A DNA stretch of 13,348 nucleotides from Oscillospiraceae bacterium (GTDB lineage Bacteria; Bacillota_A; Clostridia; Oscillospirales; Oscillospiraceae), in assembly GCA_017411905.1 (NCBI GenBank), contig JAFQPB010000005.1:1-13348 (forward strand), read 5' to 3'. Below, piece by piece: positions 6,028 to 13,298 of the stretch. The notes under the pieces were generated by a model that made no database searches, had not been told where the DNA came from, and worked only from the letters and a program-made list of their open reading frames with translations. Each line of letters opens with the position of its first letter. Position 1 is the first letter of the stretch. The position numbers were made by a program, and so were the translations under genes.

Positions 6028-6890
6028 GGGGCGGTGAGAATGCGGGAGAACCAATTATCGTGACGACCGACCCAGCGGTTAATTTCGTAGCTGATGCCCA
6101 CTACCAAAGGAAGTAACAGCAGCTTAAAAACGATCATAATGAGCCGGTATAGGAAGCTGCCACGAATGGTTTCCAGCACAGGCACAGCCGCCAAAAGGCC
6201 GGAAGATGCCACAGAGAACACCAAGATGGACAGCACCATCACCACCAGCAGAAAGCTTGTGCCGCAACGGGGGTGGAGCCGGGTCTGCTTCTGCACATTT
6301 TCCACCGTCAACGGGAGACCTGCCTCATAGCAGCGGATGGTCTTATGCTCTGCGCCGTGGTAAGCGAAGACCCGCTTCATTTCCTGCATCCGGGACACCA
6401 GCACCATATAGGCACCGAAGATAAGGATCCGCACCAAGCCCTCAATGAGGTTAATGGCAAGGTTATTCTTTACGATTCCGTAGAAGAAGCCGCCTACGAT
6501 CATAGGAAGCAGGAAGAAAAGCAGGATGGAAAGGCCGAGTCCTAAAAAGACACCGAGACCCACCACGATCTTCTGAAAGCCTTCATTTCCCAATTTCTCC
6601 TCCAGCCACTTATCCAGCTTACTGGGCTCCTCCTGATATTCTTCAGGGGCAAGCTCTGCGGCCTGCATCAGGGCTTTCACGCCGGTGAGCTGGGCATCAA
6701 AGAAGCTGACCATACCCCGGATAAAGGGAATTTTACTGATTCCCTTGGGGGGCAGCTTGCGGTCTTTTACATCGACCTTCAGCTCACCCTTTGCAAAGGT
6801 GACGATGGCGTCCTTTTTGGGACCCCGCATCATAATGCCCTCGATGAGTGCCTGACCGCCGATCATTGTTTTAAATTTTTCCTGAGACAT
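5979..6890 (-). CDS. DUF1385 (YqhQ-type) membrane protein, frameshifted near the C-terminus
   Basis: The reading frame gives 303 residues. It carries the DUF1385/COG3872 signatures GGQALIEGIMMRGP (11-24), HGAEHKTIRCYEAGLPLTV (178-196) and HPRCGTSFL (206-214). There are hydrophobic segments at about 106-140, 146-166, 212-237 and 246-267, so it is a multi-pass membrane protein. The function is not established; conserved His and Cys suggest metal binding. The last 15 residues, after TAP at 286-288, do not fit the family. The expected ending lies in the next frame (5914-6027), so one base appears to be missing at 6027/6028. Restored, the protein would have 325 residues, a normal length, and would end over the prmC start. 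AGAGGA six bases before the ATG supports the start. It is the first gene of the operon. Confidence 0.85.
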   Translation of the reverse strand: MSQEKFKTMIGGQALIEGIMMRGPKKDAIVTFAKGELKVDVKDRKLPPKGISKIPFIRGMVSFFDAQLTGVKALMQAAELAPEEYQEEPSKLDKWLEEKLGNEGFQKIVVGLGVFLGLGLSILLFFLLPMIVGGFFYGIVKNNLAINLIEGLVRILIFGAYMVLVSRMQEMKRVFAYHGAEHKTIRCYEAGLPLTVENVQKQTRLHPRCGTSFLLVVMVLSILVFSVASSGLLAAVPVLETIRGSFLYRLIMIVFKLLLLPLVVGISYEINRWVGRHDNWFSRILTAPVCGCRTSPPGSRTRI

Positions 6891-6926
6891 AAGGTATCCT
6901 CTTTATACTGTAAATTCTTACCAATT

Positions 6927-6955
6927 ATTATAGCACATTGAATCTAAAAAAGAAA
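6927..6955 (-). promoter_or_regulatory. Predicted promoter of the DUF1385-prmC-recA-recX-rimO-pgsA operon
   Basis: On the minus strand TATAAT at 6927-6932 is preceded by TGTGC, an extended -10 with a -16 TRTG element. The -35 position (6950-6955, TTTCTT) is poor, so the promoter would rely on the extended -10. It lies in the 66-base gap after dnaE, which has no visible terminator hairpin, so readthrough from the murB-whiA-dnaE operon is also likely. Confidence 0.65.
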
Positions 6956-6956
6956 G

Positions 6957-9900
6957 CTATTTGAGCACAATATTTCCATCGCCCAACAAGGTTTTCAGCT
7001 TTCCCAGCATCGCATCGTCAAGGGCGCAGCTTGTGCCCCGGCGAACACCCGTATCCTCAAAATAGAGCACCACCTTATTGCTTCCGGGGAACATCTGCAG
7101 GGATGCTTTTACCGGCTGGTACAGGGGGCTGTTTTCACTGGGCAGCCGCAGATACAGCACCTTATTTTCCGGGGCAGGCGGTGCAGGCTTGGGTTCAGGC
7201 TTTGGCTCATTTTCGGCAAAATCGGCAATGGGACGGGCGCGGTTAATGACGATCTGAGGCTCCTTATCATCCCGCAGAGACAGTCTGCCGGTGACCACAG
7301 TAGCCTGATTTTCCTGCAAATGGGCACCAAACTGCTCCAAAACACCCGAAAAAGCCAACATTTCGATGGCCGCCGTATCGTCCTCCAAGGTCACATAGGC
7401 CATTACGGAGTTATTGCGGGTGGTCTTCATTTTCGTCTGCTGGACGATACCCGCCACACTGACGATCTGATCGTCCCGGAAGCTGCTCTCCTCGTCCATA
7501 AGGCTGCCGATAGGCACAACGTGGGTATTTTTCAGGAAAGGCCGGTAATCATCCATGGGGTGGCCGGAGATGTAGATGCCGGTGGTCTCCTTTTCCAGCA
7601 GCATAAGCTCCGACTTGGGCATTTCGTTTAGCTTGGGAATGGGGATAGCTGCGGCGGCATCGTCCTCCTCCAGCATAGCAAACAGTCCCATTTGCCCCTC
7701 CAAATTCTTCTTCCGGGCAGAGGAAACGCTGTCCATCATCGTGTCATAAACGGCCAAAAGCTCACTTCTGTGGTAGCCGAAGCCGTCCATTGCGCCGCAC
7801 TTTATGAAGTTCTCCACAGCGCGCTTGTTAATATCATCCCCGAGCCGCTGCAAAAAGTCCTCAAGGGAGCGGAAATGGCCGCCCTCTGTGCGCTTTTTCA
7901 CCATATTGCGGATAAGGCCGACACCTACATTTTTCACTGCGCCAAGGCCGAAGCGGATGGCATCGCCCTCTACCGTAAAGGTGTCCTCGGAGCGGTTAAT
8001 ATCCGGCGGCAGGACGGGAATACCCATATTTTTACACTCGGCAATATAACCGGAGATCTTCACCGCAGAGTCCAGCACCGAGGTCATCAGTGCGGCCATA
8101 TACTGCCTCGGGTAGTGGCATTTGAGGTAGGCGGTCTGGTAGGATACCACTGCGTAGCAGACGGCGTGAGCCTTATTAAAGGCGTAGTTGGCAAATTCCA
8201 CGATCTCGTCGTAAATAGACTGGGCCGCCGCTTCCGAAACACCGTTGCCTACACAGCCGGGGATATTCTGCTTCGGGTCACCGTAAACGAAAACCCTTCG
8301 CTCCTCCTCGATGACCTTTTGCTTTTTCTTGGAGATCGCTCTGCGGATATTATCGGCCTGTCCCATGGTATAGCCTGCCAAGGAGCGGAATATCTCAATG
8401 ACCTGCTCCTGATAGACGATACAACCGTAGGTGACCCGGAGGATCGGCTCCAAATGGGGAGTTTTATAGGTGATCTTCGCAGGATTTAGCTTATTGGCGA
8501 TAAATTTCGGGATGGAGTCCATAGGACCGGGGCGGTAGAGTGCCACGATCGCCGTCATATCTTCAATAGAGGTAGGCTTCATATTGACACACACGCCGGT
8601 AATGCCTGCGGATTCCAACTGGAAAACGCCCTGGGTCTTGCCCTCTGAGAGCATTTGGAAGGTCTCCGGGTCGTTATCCGGAATGTTATCAATGTGAAAG
8701 TCCGGGTCAATTTTCTGAATTTGGGTTTGAGCATCCTTGATAACTGTCAGGTTGCGAAGACCCAAAAAGTCCATTTTGAGAAGTCCCAATTCCGCGATGG
8801 TAGTCATCGTATACTGGGTGACGATAGTATCGTCATTGCAGGAAAGGGGCACGTAGCTGCACACCGGGTCGGCAGTAATGACCACACCGGCGGCGTGGGT
8901 GGAGGTATTTCGCGGCATACCCTCTAAGCGCATAGCCGTATCGATGAGGTTTTTGATCTTCGGGTCACCGTCATACATTTCCTTCAGCTTGGGGGAAATA
9001 TCCAATGCCTCCCTGAGGGTAATGTGCAGCGGCATCGTTGGCACCTGCTTTGCCACAGCATCAGTCTCCGCGTAGCTGATGTTCAGCACCCGGCCAACGT
9101 CACGGATGGCACCCCGGGCGGCCATTGTACCAAAGGTAGCAATTTGGGCTACATGGTCTGCGCCATACTTTTGCATAACGTATTCGATAACCTCGGGTCG
9201 CCGTTCCTGACAGAAATCCGTATCAAAATCAGGCATACTGACCCGCTCGGGATTCAAGAACCGCTCGAAAATCAAGGAATACTGCATCGGGTCTACCTCT
9301 GTAATGTGCATACAGTAGGCAACGATGGAGGCCGCGCCGGAGCCACGGCCTGGGCCCACGGGGATGCCTGTCTCCTTGGCGAAGCGGATAAAATCCCAGA
9401 CGATGAGATAGTAATTTACATAGCCCATCCGGCTGATAACGCCAATTTCGTACTCCAGCCGTTCCTTGTAGCTTTCGGGGGGATCCTTGTAGCGCTCCCG
9501 GAAGCCGTCCATACATAATTTGCGGAAATATTCCTCGTTGGTATAGCCCTCGGGCACGGGGAAAGAGGGCAAATGGTACTGGTTAAAGACGAACTCCAAG
9601 TTACATTGGTCAGCGATACGGACGGTATTTTCAAAGGCCTCGTCCAGCTCCGGGAAAAGGGCGCGCAGCTCCTCTTCGCTCTTTAAGTAAAATTCCTCGG
9701 TCTGGAATTTCATTCGGTTGGGGTCGTCGATGGTCTTGCCGGTCTGCACGCACAGCAGTACGTCCTGCATCGCAGCATCCTCCTTGCGGAGATAATGGGC
9801 ATCGTTGGTGACAACTAAGGGAAGGCCTGTCTCCCTTGCGATGCGGCAGATGCCCTGATTGACAGACACCTGCTCCGGGATACCGTGATCATGCAGCTCC

Positions 9901-10415
9901 AAATAGAAGTTGTCCTGCCCGAAAATATCTGCCATGGTCAAGGCGTAATCCTTGGCGTTTTCATACTGGTTTTCCATCAAAAACTGGGCAACACCGCCGG
10001 CCAAACAGGCAGAAAGGGCAATTAAACCCTCGTTATATTGCCGTAAAAGGGCGATATCCACCCGGGGCTTGCCGTAAAAGCCGTGGATAAAGGCCTCGGA
10101 AACCAGCTTACAGAGGTTTTCGTAACCCTGCCTGTTTTTACACAAAAGCACCAAGTGGTAGGGGTCATTATCAAGGCCGTGGACACGGTCAGAAATACTT
10201 CTGCGGGTCACATAGACCTCACAGCCAATAATGGGCTTAATGCCTGCGGCTTTGGCTGTCTTATAAAAGTCGATACAACCGTACATCACGCCGTGGTCAG
10301 TCAGCGCAATGGCACTCTGCCCCAGCTCCCGCACCCGGTCCATCATCCGGTCGATGCGGCAGGCACCGTCTAAAAGGCTGTATTCAGAGTGAACGTGTAA
10401 ATGGACGAAACCCAT
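6957..10415 (-). CDS. dnaE: DNA polymerase III subunit alpha (DnaE)
   Basis: A 1152-residue replicative polymerase subunit of the DnaE type, without the exonuclease insert of PolC. The N-terminal PHP domain (about 1-210) keeps its metal-site residues: HLHVH (H5/H7/H9), D40-H41, E66, H87, C137, H175/H177 and N204-D205-H207. The catalytic region includes GPGRGSGAAS (354-363), PDFDTDF with D396 and D398, and KMDFLGL with D549. A helix-hairpin-helix region lies near 815-875. An OB-fold follows at about 984-1062, then a Pro/Glu-rich linker (about 1069-1083) and a short C-terminal domain. An ATG nine codons upstream is in frame, but the MGFVHLHVH start is chosen because AGGAGG (10422-10427) is six bases away and PHP domains begin there. 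It starts one base after the whiA stop. Confidence 0.97.
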   Translation of the reverse strand: MGFVHLHVHSEYSLLDGACRIDRMMDRVRELGQSAIALTDHGVMYGCIDFYKTAKAAGIKPIIGCEVYVTRRSISDRVHGLDNDPYHLVLLCKNRQGYENLCKLVSEAFIHGFYGKPRVDIALLRQYNEGLIALSACLAGGVAQFLMENQYENAKDYALTMADIFGQDNFYLELHDHGIPEQVSVNQGICRIARETGLPLVVTNDAHYLRKEDAAMQDVLLCVQTGKTIDDPNRMKFQTEEFYLKSEEELRALFPELDEAFENTVRIADQCNLEFVFNQYHLPSFPVPEGYTNEEYFRKLCMDGFRERYKDPPESYKERLEYEIGVISRMGYVNYYLIVWDFIRFAKETGIPVGPGRGSGAASIVAYCMHITEVDPMQYSLIFERFLNPERVSMPDFDTDFCQERRPEVIEYVMQKYGADHVAQIATFGTMAARGAIRDVGRVLNISYAETDAVAKQVPTMPLHITLREALDISPKLKEMYDGDPKIKNLIDTAMRLEGMPRNTSTHAAGVVITADPVCSYVPLSCNDDTIVTQYTMTTIAELGLLKMDFLGLRNLTVIKDAQTQIQKIDPDFHIDNIPDNDPETFQMLSEGKTQGVFQLESAGITGVCVNMKPTSIEDMTAIVALYRPGPMDSIPKFIANKLNPAKITYKTPHLEPILRVTYGCIVYQEQVIEIFRSLAGYTMGQADNIRRAISKKKQKVIEEERRVFVYGDPKQNIPGCVGNGVSEAAAQSIYDEIVEFANYAFNKAHAVCYAVVSYQTAYLKCHYPRQYMAALMTSVLDSAVKISGYIAECKNMGIPVLPPDINRSEDTFTVEGDAIRFGLGAVKNVGVGLIRNMVKKRTEGGHFRSLEDFLQRLGDDINKRAVENFIKCGAMDGFGYHRSELLAVYDTMMDSVSSARKKNLEGQMGLFAMLEEDDAAAAIPIPKLNEMPKSELMLLEKETTGIYISGHPMDDYRPFLKNTHVVPIGSLMDEESSFRDDQIVSVAGIVQQTKMKTTRNNSVMAYVTLEDDTAAIEMLAFSGVLEQFGAHLQENQATVVTGRLSLRDDKEPQIVINRARPIADFAENEPKPEPKPAPPAPENKVLYLRLPSENSPLYQPVKASLQMFPGSNKVVLYFEDTGVRRGTSCALDDAMLGKLKTLLGDGNIVLK

Positions 10416-10416
10416 A

Positions 10417-11325
10417 TTATGCCTCCTGTGCCAGTTGGGCAAGCTTCTTTAGTCTGTGGTTCATTGCGGGTTTGGTAATGGGCGGCTCCATAAGCTGCGC
10501 CAGCTCCGTAAGGGATGCATCGGGATTTTGCTCCCGGGCAATGGCGGCCGCCATCAGCTTTTGGGGAAGACTGTCGAAAAGTCCCCGATTTCGCAGTATG
10601 CGGATGGCAGTCAGATGCTCCTGCGCAGCCTCTACCACCTTAGAGGTATTGGCATCGTCGCAGTTACAGCGGCGGTTGACGTCGTTATTAAGCTCCTTTT
10701 CCAATTTCGCTTCCATAATGCCCATAGCCGCCACCGGTGCGCCCAAATAGGTCAAGCAGTCTGCTATTTGATCGCTCTGCTTAAGATAGAGCACCCGGCC
10801 ACCGGCACGGGTCGCCTGCTTGGGATAGAAGCCCAAGGCATCCTGCATCAGGGTGTAGGCCTCCCGGGCAACGCTCTGGTGGGACGTGGTCAGCTCCAAA
10901 TGATAGCCCTTTTCCGGGTCGGTGACGGAGCCGCCGGCTAAGAACGCACCCCGCATAAAAGCATTTTTACAGCAGTCGTCCTCCAAAATCTGGAGATTGA
11001 TATGGAGCGACAGTGTGCCGATAGGGTCAAAGCCGTAGGTGTCCATCAGACATCTGCACTTTTCCGGGTCAGAGATCGCAAAGACCTGCTTTCCGGTGCT
11101 GTCCTCCTGGGGGCGGATATCGAAATCTATAGAAAATGCCTTATGGAACAGCTTGGGCAGCCGCTGGGCAAAATCCCGGCTCTCTGTGATGATACGGACA
11201 CTGTCTGCGCTAAAGCTGTTGCCAAAGAGCAGAACGCCAAAGCATTCCGCTACCGCACAGCAGTGTTTTGTCAGGGGCGCGCGGCAGACCTCTGCCTTTG
11301 CGCCTGCGGAAAACGAGATAGCCAC
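10417..11325 (-). CDS. whiA: DNA-binding protein WhiA
   Basis: A 302-residue WhiA protein, related to LAGLIDADG homing endonucleases but used as a DNA-binding and regulatory protein; in Bacillus it is linked to cell division and chromosome segregation, in Streptomyces to sporulation. The LAGLIDADG-like segment FMRGAFLAGGSV is at 123-134 with the following HLELTTSH. The signature NRRCNCDDANTSK is at 217-229. The C-terminal helix-turn-helix lies at about 255-297, including the PPITKPAMNHRLKKL stretch. The start is GTG (11323-11325), with AGAGGGGA five bases upstream. It follows murB by 16 bases and precedes dnaE by one. The usual Firmicute partners rapZ and yvcK are not next to it. Confidence 0.94.
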   Translation of the reverse strand: MAISFSAGAKAEVCRAPLTKHCCAVAECFGVLLFGNSFSADSVRIITESRDFAQRLPKLFHKAFSIDFDIRPQEDSTGKQVFAISDPEKCRCLMDTYGFDPIGTLSLHINLQILEDDCCKNAFMRGAFLAGGSVTDPEKGYHLELTTSHQSVAREAYTLMQDALGFYPKQATRAGGRVLYLKQSDQIADCLTYLGAPVAAMGIMEAKLEKELNNDVNRRCNCDDANTSKVVEAAQEHLTAIRILRNRGLFDSLPQKLMAAAIAREQNPDASLTELAQLMEPPITKPAMNHRLKKLAQLAQEA

Positions 11326-11341
11326 GTAGATCCCCTCTTTC

Positions 11342-12250
11342 TTACCAAAGTCTCACTTCCGGCTCAATACGGATACCGGAATTATCATATACCTTATCGG
11401 ATACCTGCCGCAGCAGTTCCTGTACATCAGCGGCAGTTGCTTCTCCTAAATTGACAGCAAAGCCTGCGTGCTTTTCCGAGATGGCGGCGTCCCCTACCCG
11501 GTAGCCCTTCAGGCCTGCACCGTCGATCAGTGCCGCCGCGTAGCCGCCAACCGGCCGCTTGAAGGCAGAGCCGGCAGAGGGCTTGTCAAGGGGCTGGGAG
11601 GCTCTGCGCTTTGCCATCAGCTCCTGCATTTTTTCCCGGATCTCGGTTTCGGGCTTGGGTGTCAGGGCGAAGGTTGCGCAAAGCACAATACCACCCTCGT
11701 CCTCTAAACGGCTGTGCCGGTAGGAAAAGGCCATCTCGCTGCCTGCATAGGTGCGCACGGTTCCATCGGCGCCCATCACCTCTACGCTTTCGCAGACCTG
11801 ACATATTTCGCCGCCATAAGCACCGGCATTCATATAAACACCGCCGCCCACCGTGCCGGGAATGCCGTGGGCAAATTCGAGACCGGAAAGCGCGTGGCTC
11901 GCGGCAAACATTGCCGCCCGGGCCATTGAGACACCGGCAGCGATCTGCACCCGGTCACCGGGCAAAAGTGTCATTCCGTCAAGGCAGTCCTTAAGGCAGA
12001 TAACGATGCCTTTGATACCCTCATCGGGTGCTAAAATATTGGTTCCTGCGCCTAATATACGGCACTGTGTGTCCAATAATTTGGACACTTTTAAGATTTG
12101 GGACAGCTCCTCCCTGTTACTTGGGAAAGCCATCACCTCCGCAGGCCCGCCGATGCGAAAGGAGGTGTGCTTTTTCATCGGCTCTGCAAAACGGAGCGCA
12201 ATTCCCGGTAGAAAATCCCGTATTTTCGTCTGAAAAGCTGTATTTTCCAT
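11342..12250 (-). CDS. murB: UDP-N-acetylmuramate dehydrogenase (MurB)
   Basis: A 302-residue cytoplasmic flavoenzyme that reduces UDP-GlcNAc-enolpyruvate to UDP-MurNAc in peptidoglycan precursor synthesis. FAD-binding segments are visible: HTSFRIGGPAEV (28-39), ILGAGTNILAPD (65-76) and GIPGTVGGGVYMNAGAYGGE (129-148). FSYRHSRL (175-182) contains the conserved substrate-site Tyr and Arg. S228 in GSAFKRP is the expected proton donor, and E296 near the C-terminus completes the site. Length and motifs fit the type II MurB of Gram-positives. The chosen ATG has GGAGG eight bases upstream (12259-12263). An in-frame extension of 20 codons runs into the -10 region and is rejected. It heads the murB-whiA-dnaE operon. 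Confidence 0.96.
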   Translation of the reverse strand: MENTAFQTKIRDFLPGIALRFAEPMKKHTSFRIGGPAEVMAFPSNREELSQILKVSKLLDTQCRILGAGTNILAPDEGIKGIVICLKDCLDGMTLLPGDRVQIAAGVSMARAAMFAASHALSGLEFAHGIPGTVGGGVYMNAGAYGGEICQVCESVEVMGADGTVRTYAGSEMAFSYRHSRLEDEGGIVLCATFALTPKPETEIREKMQELMAKRRASQPLDKPSAGSAFKRPVGGYAAALIDGAGLKGYRVGDAAISEKHAGFAVNLGEATAADVQELLRQVSDKVYDNSGIRIEPEVRLW

Positions 12251-12281
12251 AATAAACGCCTCCGGGTGTATTATCAGTATC

Positions 12282-12310
12282 AGTATAGCATATGTCCCGC
12301 AATTTTGCAA
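12282..12310 (-). promoter_or_regulatory. Predicted promoter of murB-whiA-dnaE with upstream A/T block
   Basis: On the minus strand TTGCAA (12305-12310) and TATACT (12282-12287) are 17 bases apart, and the -10 is preceded by TATGC, an extended -10 with -16 TRTG. Upstream, CTATATTTTTTGC (about 12319-12331) resembles an UP element. The same arrangement is found before the SGNH hydrolase gene. The leader before the ribosome binding site is short. Confidence 0.75.
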
Positions 12311-12331
12311 TTATTCCCGCAAAAAATATAG

Positions 12332-12365
12332 AAAAATTCCCGGGGTAAGTTTAGATGCCCCGGGA
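12332..12365 (-). terminator. Rho-independent terminator after the SGNH hydrolase gene
   Basis: On the minus strand TCCCGGGG (12338-12345 and 12358-12365 form the arms) makes a perfect 8-bp GC-rich stem with a 12-nt loop, followed by ATTTTTC. It starts seven bases after the hydrolase stop codon. On the plus strand it is followed by CACTTTTTC, so it could work both ways. It sits just upstream of the murB promoter and insulates it. Confidence 0.85.
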
Positions 12366-12372
12366 CACTTTT

Positions 12373-13083
12373 TCATTTTTTCAAAACAGTTTCATCTGCA
12401 ATGCGTTGCAGCACCTCTGCACAGGGCTGACCGAAGGTATAAGGAACCCCTGTGGATGGCTGACCGAAAATGGTCGCATAAGCGGTGCAGGCCACTAAGT
12501 AGGAGCCTGCGGGAGAGGGATGGCACAGGTCGGCATCATACAGCTCGATGCTTTCATCACAGGCTGTCAGCCGCTCAAAGGCTTCGCCTGCCTGAATGAT
12601 GGGCACACCGCCAAGATCCTCGGAAATACGGTAGGAAACCTGCCGCATAAATGCCTCGTGATCCTCTCTGGAAATCGGCTGCACACCCACAACAGGCATC
12701 TGCGGTGGCTGGCCTGTACACACCTCCACATTGCCGGTACGGTTTCCCCAAACGGCATAGAGCGCCACCTGCGCGCCGGCGGCTGCCGCAAGTTCCTTAA
12801 GCGTGCGGGCGGCCTTGGTCTCTTCTTCCATTACCGTATCCTCAAAGGGCGTAATGCGGCGGGAAGGTTCGATAACGACGTAATCCCAGTGACCGGATTC
12901 CAAAACCTCCCGGGTGCGGATGCCGAGAGGCTCCGTCTCGCTGGCAAAATGGGACATCGTAGCCGAGCCACGGGTTACGGACTCTACCTTCACATCCTGC
13001 CCGCCGGCGATGGCAAGCTCCCGGAAAATAGAGGGCATATCGTTGTAAAAGACCAAGCTGTTACCGAGAAACAGAATATTCAT
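12373..13083 (-). CDS. SGNH/GDSL-type hydrolase family protein
   Basis: A 236-residue protein with the four SGNH blocks. Block I is ILFLGNSL (3-10), with S9 as predicted nucleophile in GNSL in place of GDSL. Block II has G39 in VTRGSAT, block III has N114 in VWGNRTG, and block V has D185 and H188 in DADLCHPSPAG. These predict an esterase or lipase-like hydrolase; the substrate is unknown. There is no signal peptide or membrane segment, so it should be cytoplasmic. The chosen ATG has GGAGG seven bases upstream and a promoter at 13113-13141. A longer open frame to 13305 crosses that promoter and the repeats, and is rejected. The gene is monocistronic, with its own promoter and terminator. Confidence 0.86.
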   Translation of the reverse strand: MNILFLGNSLVFYNDMPSIFRELAIAGGQDVKVESVTRGSATMSHFASETEPLGIRTREVLESGHWDYVVIEPSRRITPFEDTVMEEETKAARTLKELAAAAGAQVALYAVWGNRTGNVEVCTGQPPQMPVVGVQPISREDHEAFMRQVSYRISEDLGGVPIIQAGEAFERLTACDESIELYDADLCHPSPAGSYLVACTAYATIFGQPSTGVPYTFGQPCAEVLQRIADETVLKK

Positions 13084-13112
13084 AATCACGCCTCCGTGCG
13101 TAGTTTTGCAAT

Positions 13113-13141
13113 AGAATAGCACATTCAAACAGGCTTTGCAA
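13113..13141 (-). promoter_or_regulatory. Predicted promoter of the SGNH hydrolase gene
   Basis: On the minus strand TTGCAA (13136-13141) and TATTCT (13113-13118) are 17 bases apart, with TGTGC before the -10. CTATATTTTCTGC (about 13150-13162) lies upstream, as in the murB promoter. The predicted leader runs from about 13106 to the ATG at 13083. Confidence 0.72.
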
Positions 13142-13169
13142 TCCTTTTTGCAGAAAATATAGAAATTTT

Positions 13170-13194
13170 TCCCGGAGCGAATTTCACCTCGGGA
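13170..13194 (-). terminator. Weak terminator-like hairpin upstream of the SGNH promoter
   Basis: On the minus strand TCCCGAGG and CTCCGGGA pair over eight positions with one mismatch and one wobble, around a 9-nt loop, followed by AAAAATTTC. It may end transcription from a minus-strand gene beyond the window. The T-tract is short and delayed, so this is weak. Confidence 0.4.
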
Positions 13195-13200
13195 GCATTT

Positions 13201-13227
13201 GTAGGGGGCGACGTCCTCGACGCCCCG
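13201..13227 (+). repeat. 27-nt GTAGGG hairpin unit, third copy
   Basis: The unit starts GTAGGG and ends CCCCG, with stem GGGGCG/CGCCCC (13205-13210 with 13221-13226) around a 10-nt loop. It has the same length, start, end and stem offsets as the two units in 403-474. All four differing stem pairs are changed on both sides, so pairing is kept. The loop shares CGTCCTCG with the 448-474 unit. Confidence 0.75.
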
Positions 13228-13230
13228 CCA

Positions 13231-13285
13231 AAGCCTCCCCTGTGCAAGGGGAGGTGGCAGCCGAACAGGCTGACGGAGGGGTTGT
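13231..13285 (+). repeat. Hairpin repeat family 1, copy B
   Basis: This 55-nt copy starts AAGCCTCCCCTGTG and ends GGAGGGGTTGT. Stem A is CCTCCCCT/AGGGGAGG (13234-13241 with 13247-13254) and stem B is CAGCC/GGCTG (13258-13262 with 13268-13272). It aligns along its whole length with copy A at 1313-1368 read on the other strand, apart from stem B. Confidence 0.78.
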
Positions 13286-13298
13286 AATCTATCGATAC

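Noticed and set aside
6020..6035. Programmed -1 frameshifting in the DUF1385 gene
   Set aside because: There is no X-XXY-YYZ heptamer in the zero frame and no clear downstream structure. A simple base loss in a C/G run explains the data better.
7692..8489. Long plus-strand open frame of 265 codons antisense to dnaE
   Set aside because: It lies wholly inside dnaE, whose frame encodes well-conserved polymerase motifs, and its translation has no recognisable domain. It is a shadow frame.
12251..12310. 20-codon N-terminal extension of murB
   Set aside because: It includes the -10 and -35 region. The downstream ATG has a GGAGG site and fits MurB N-termini.
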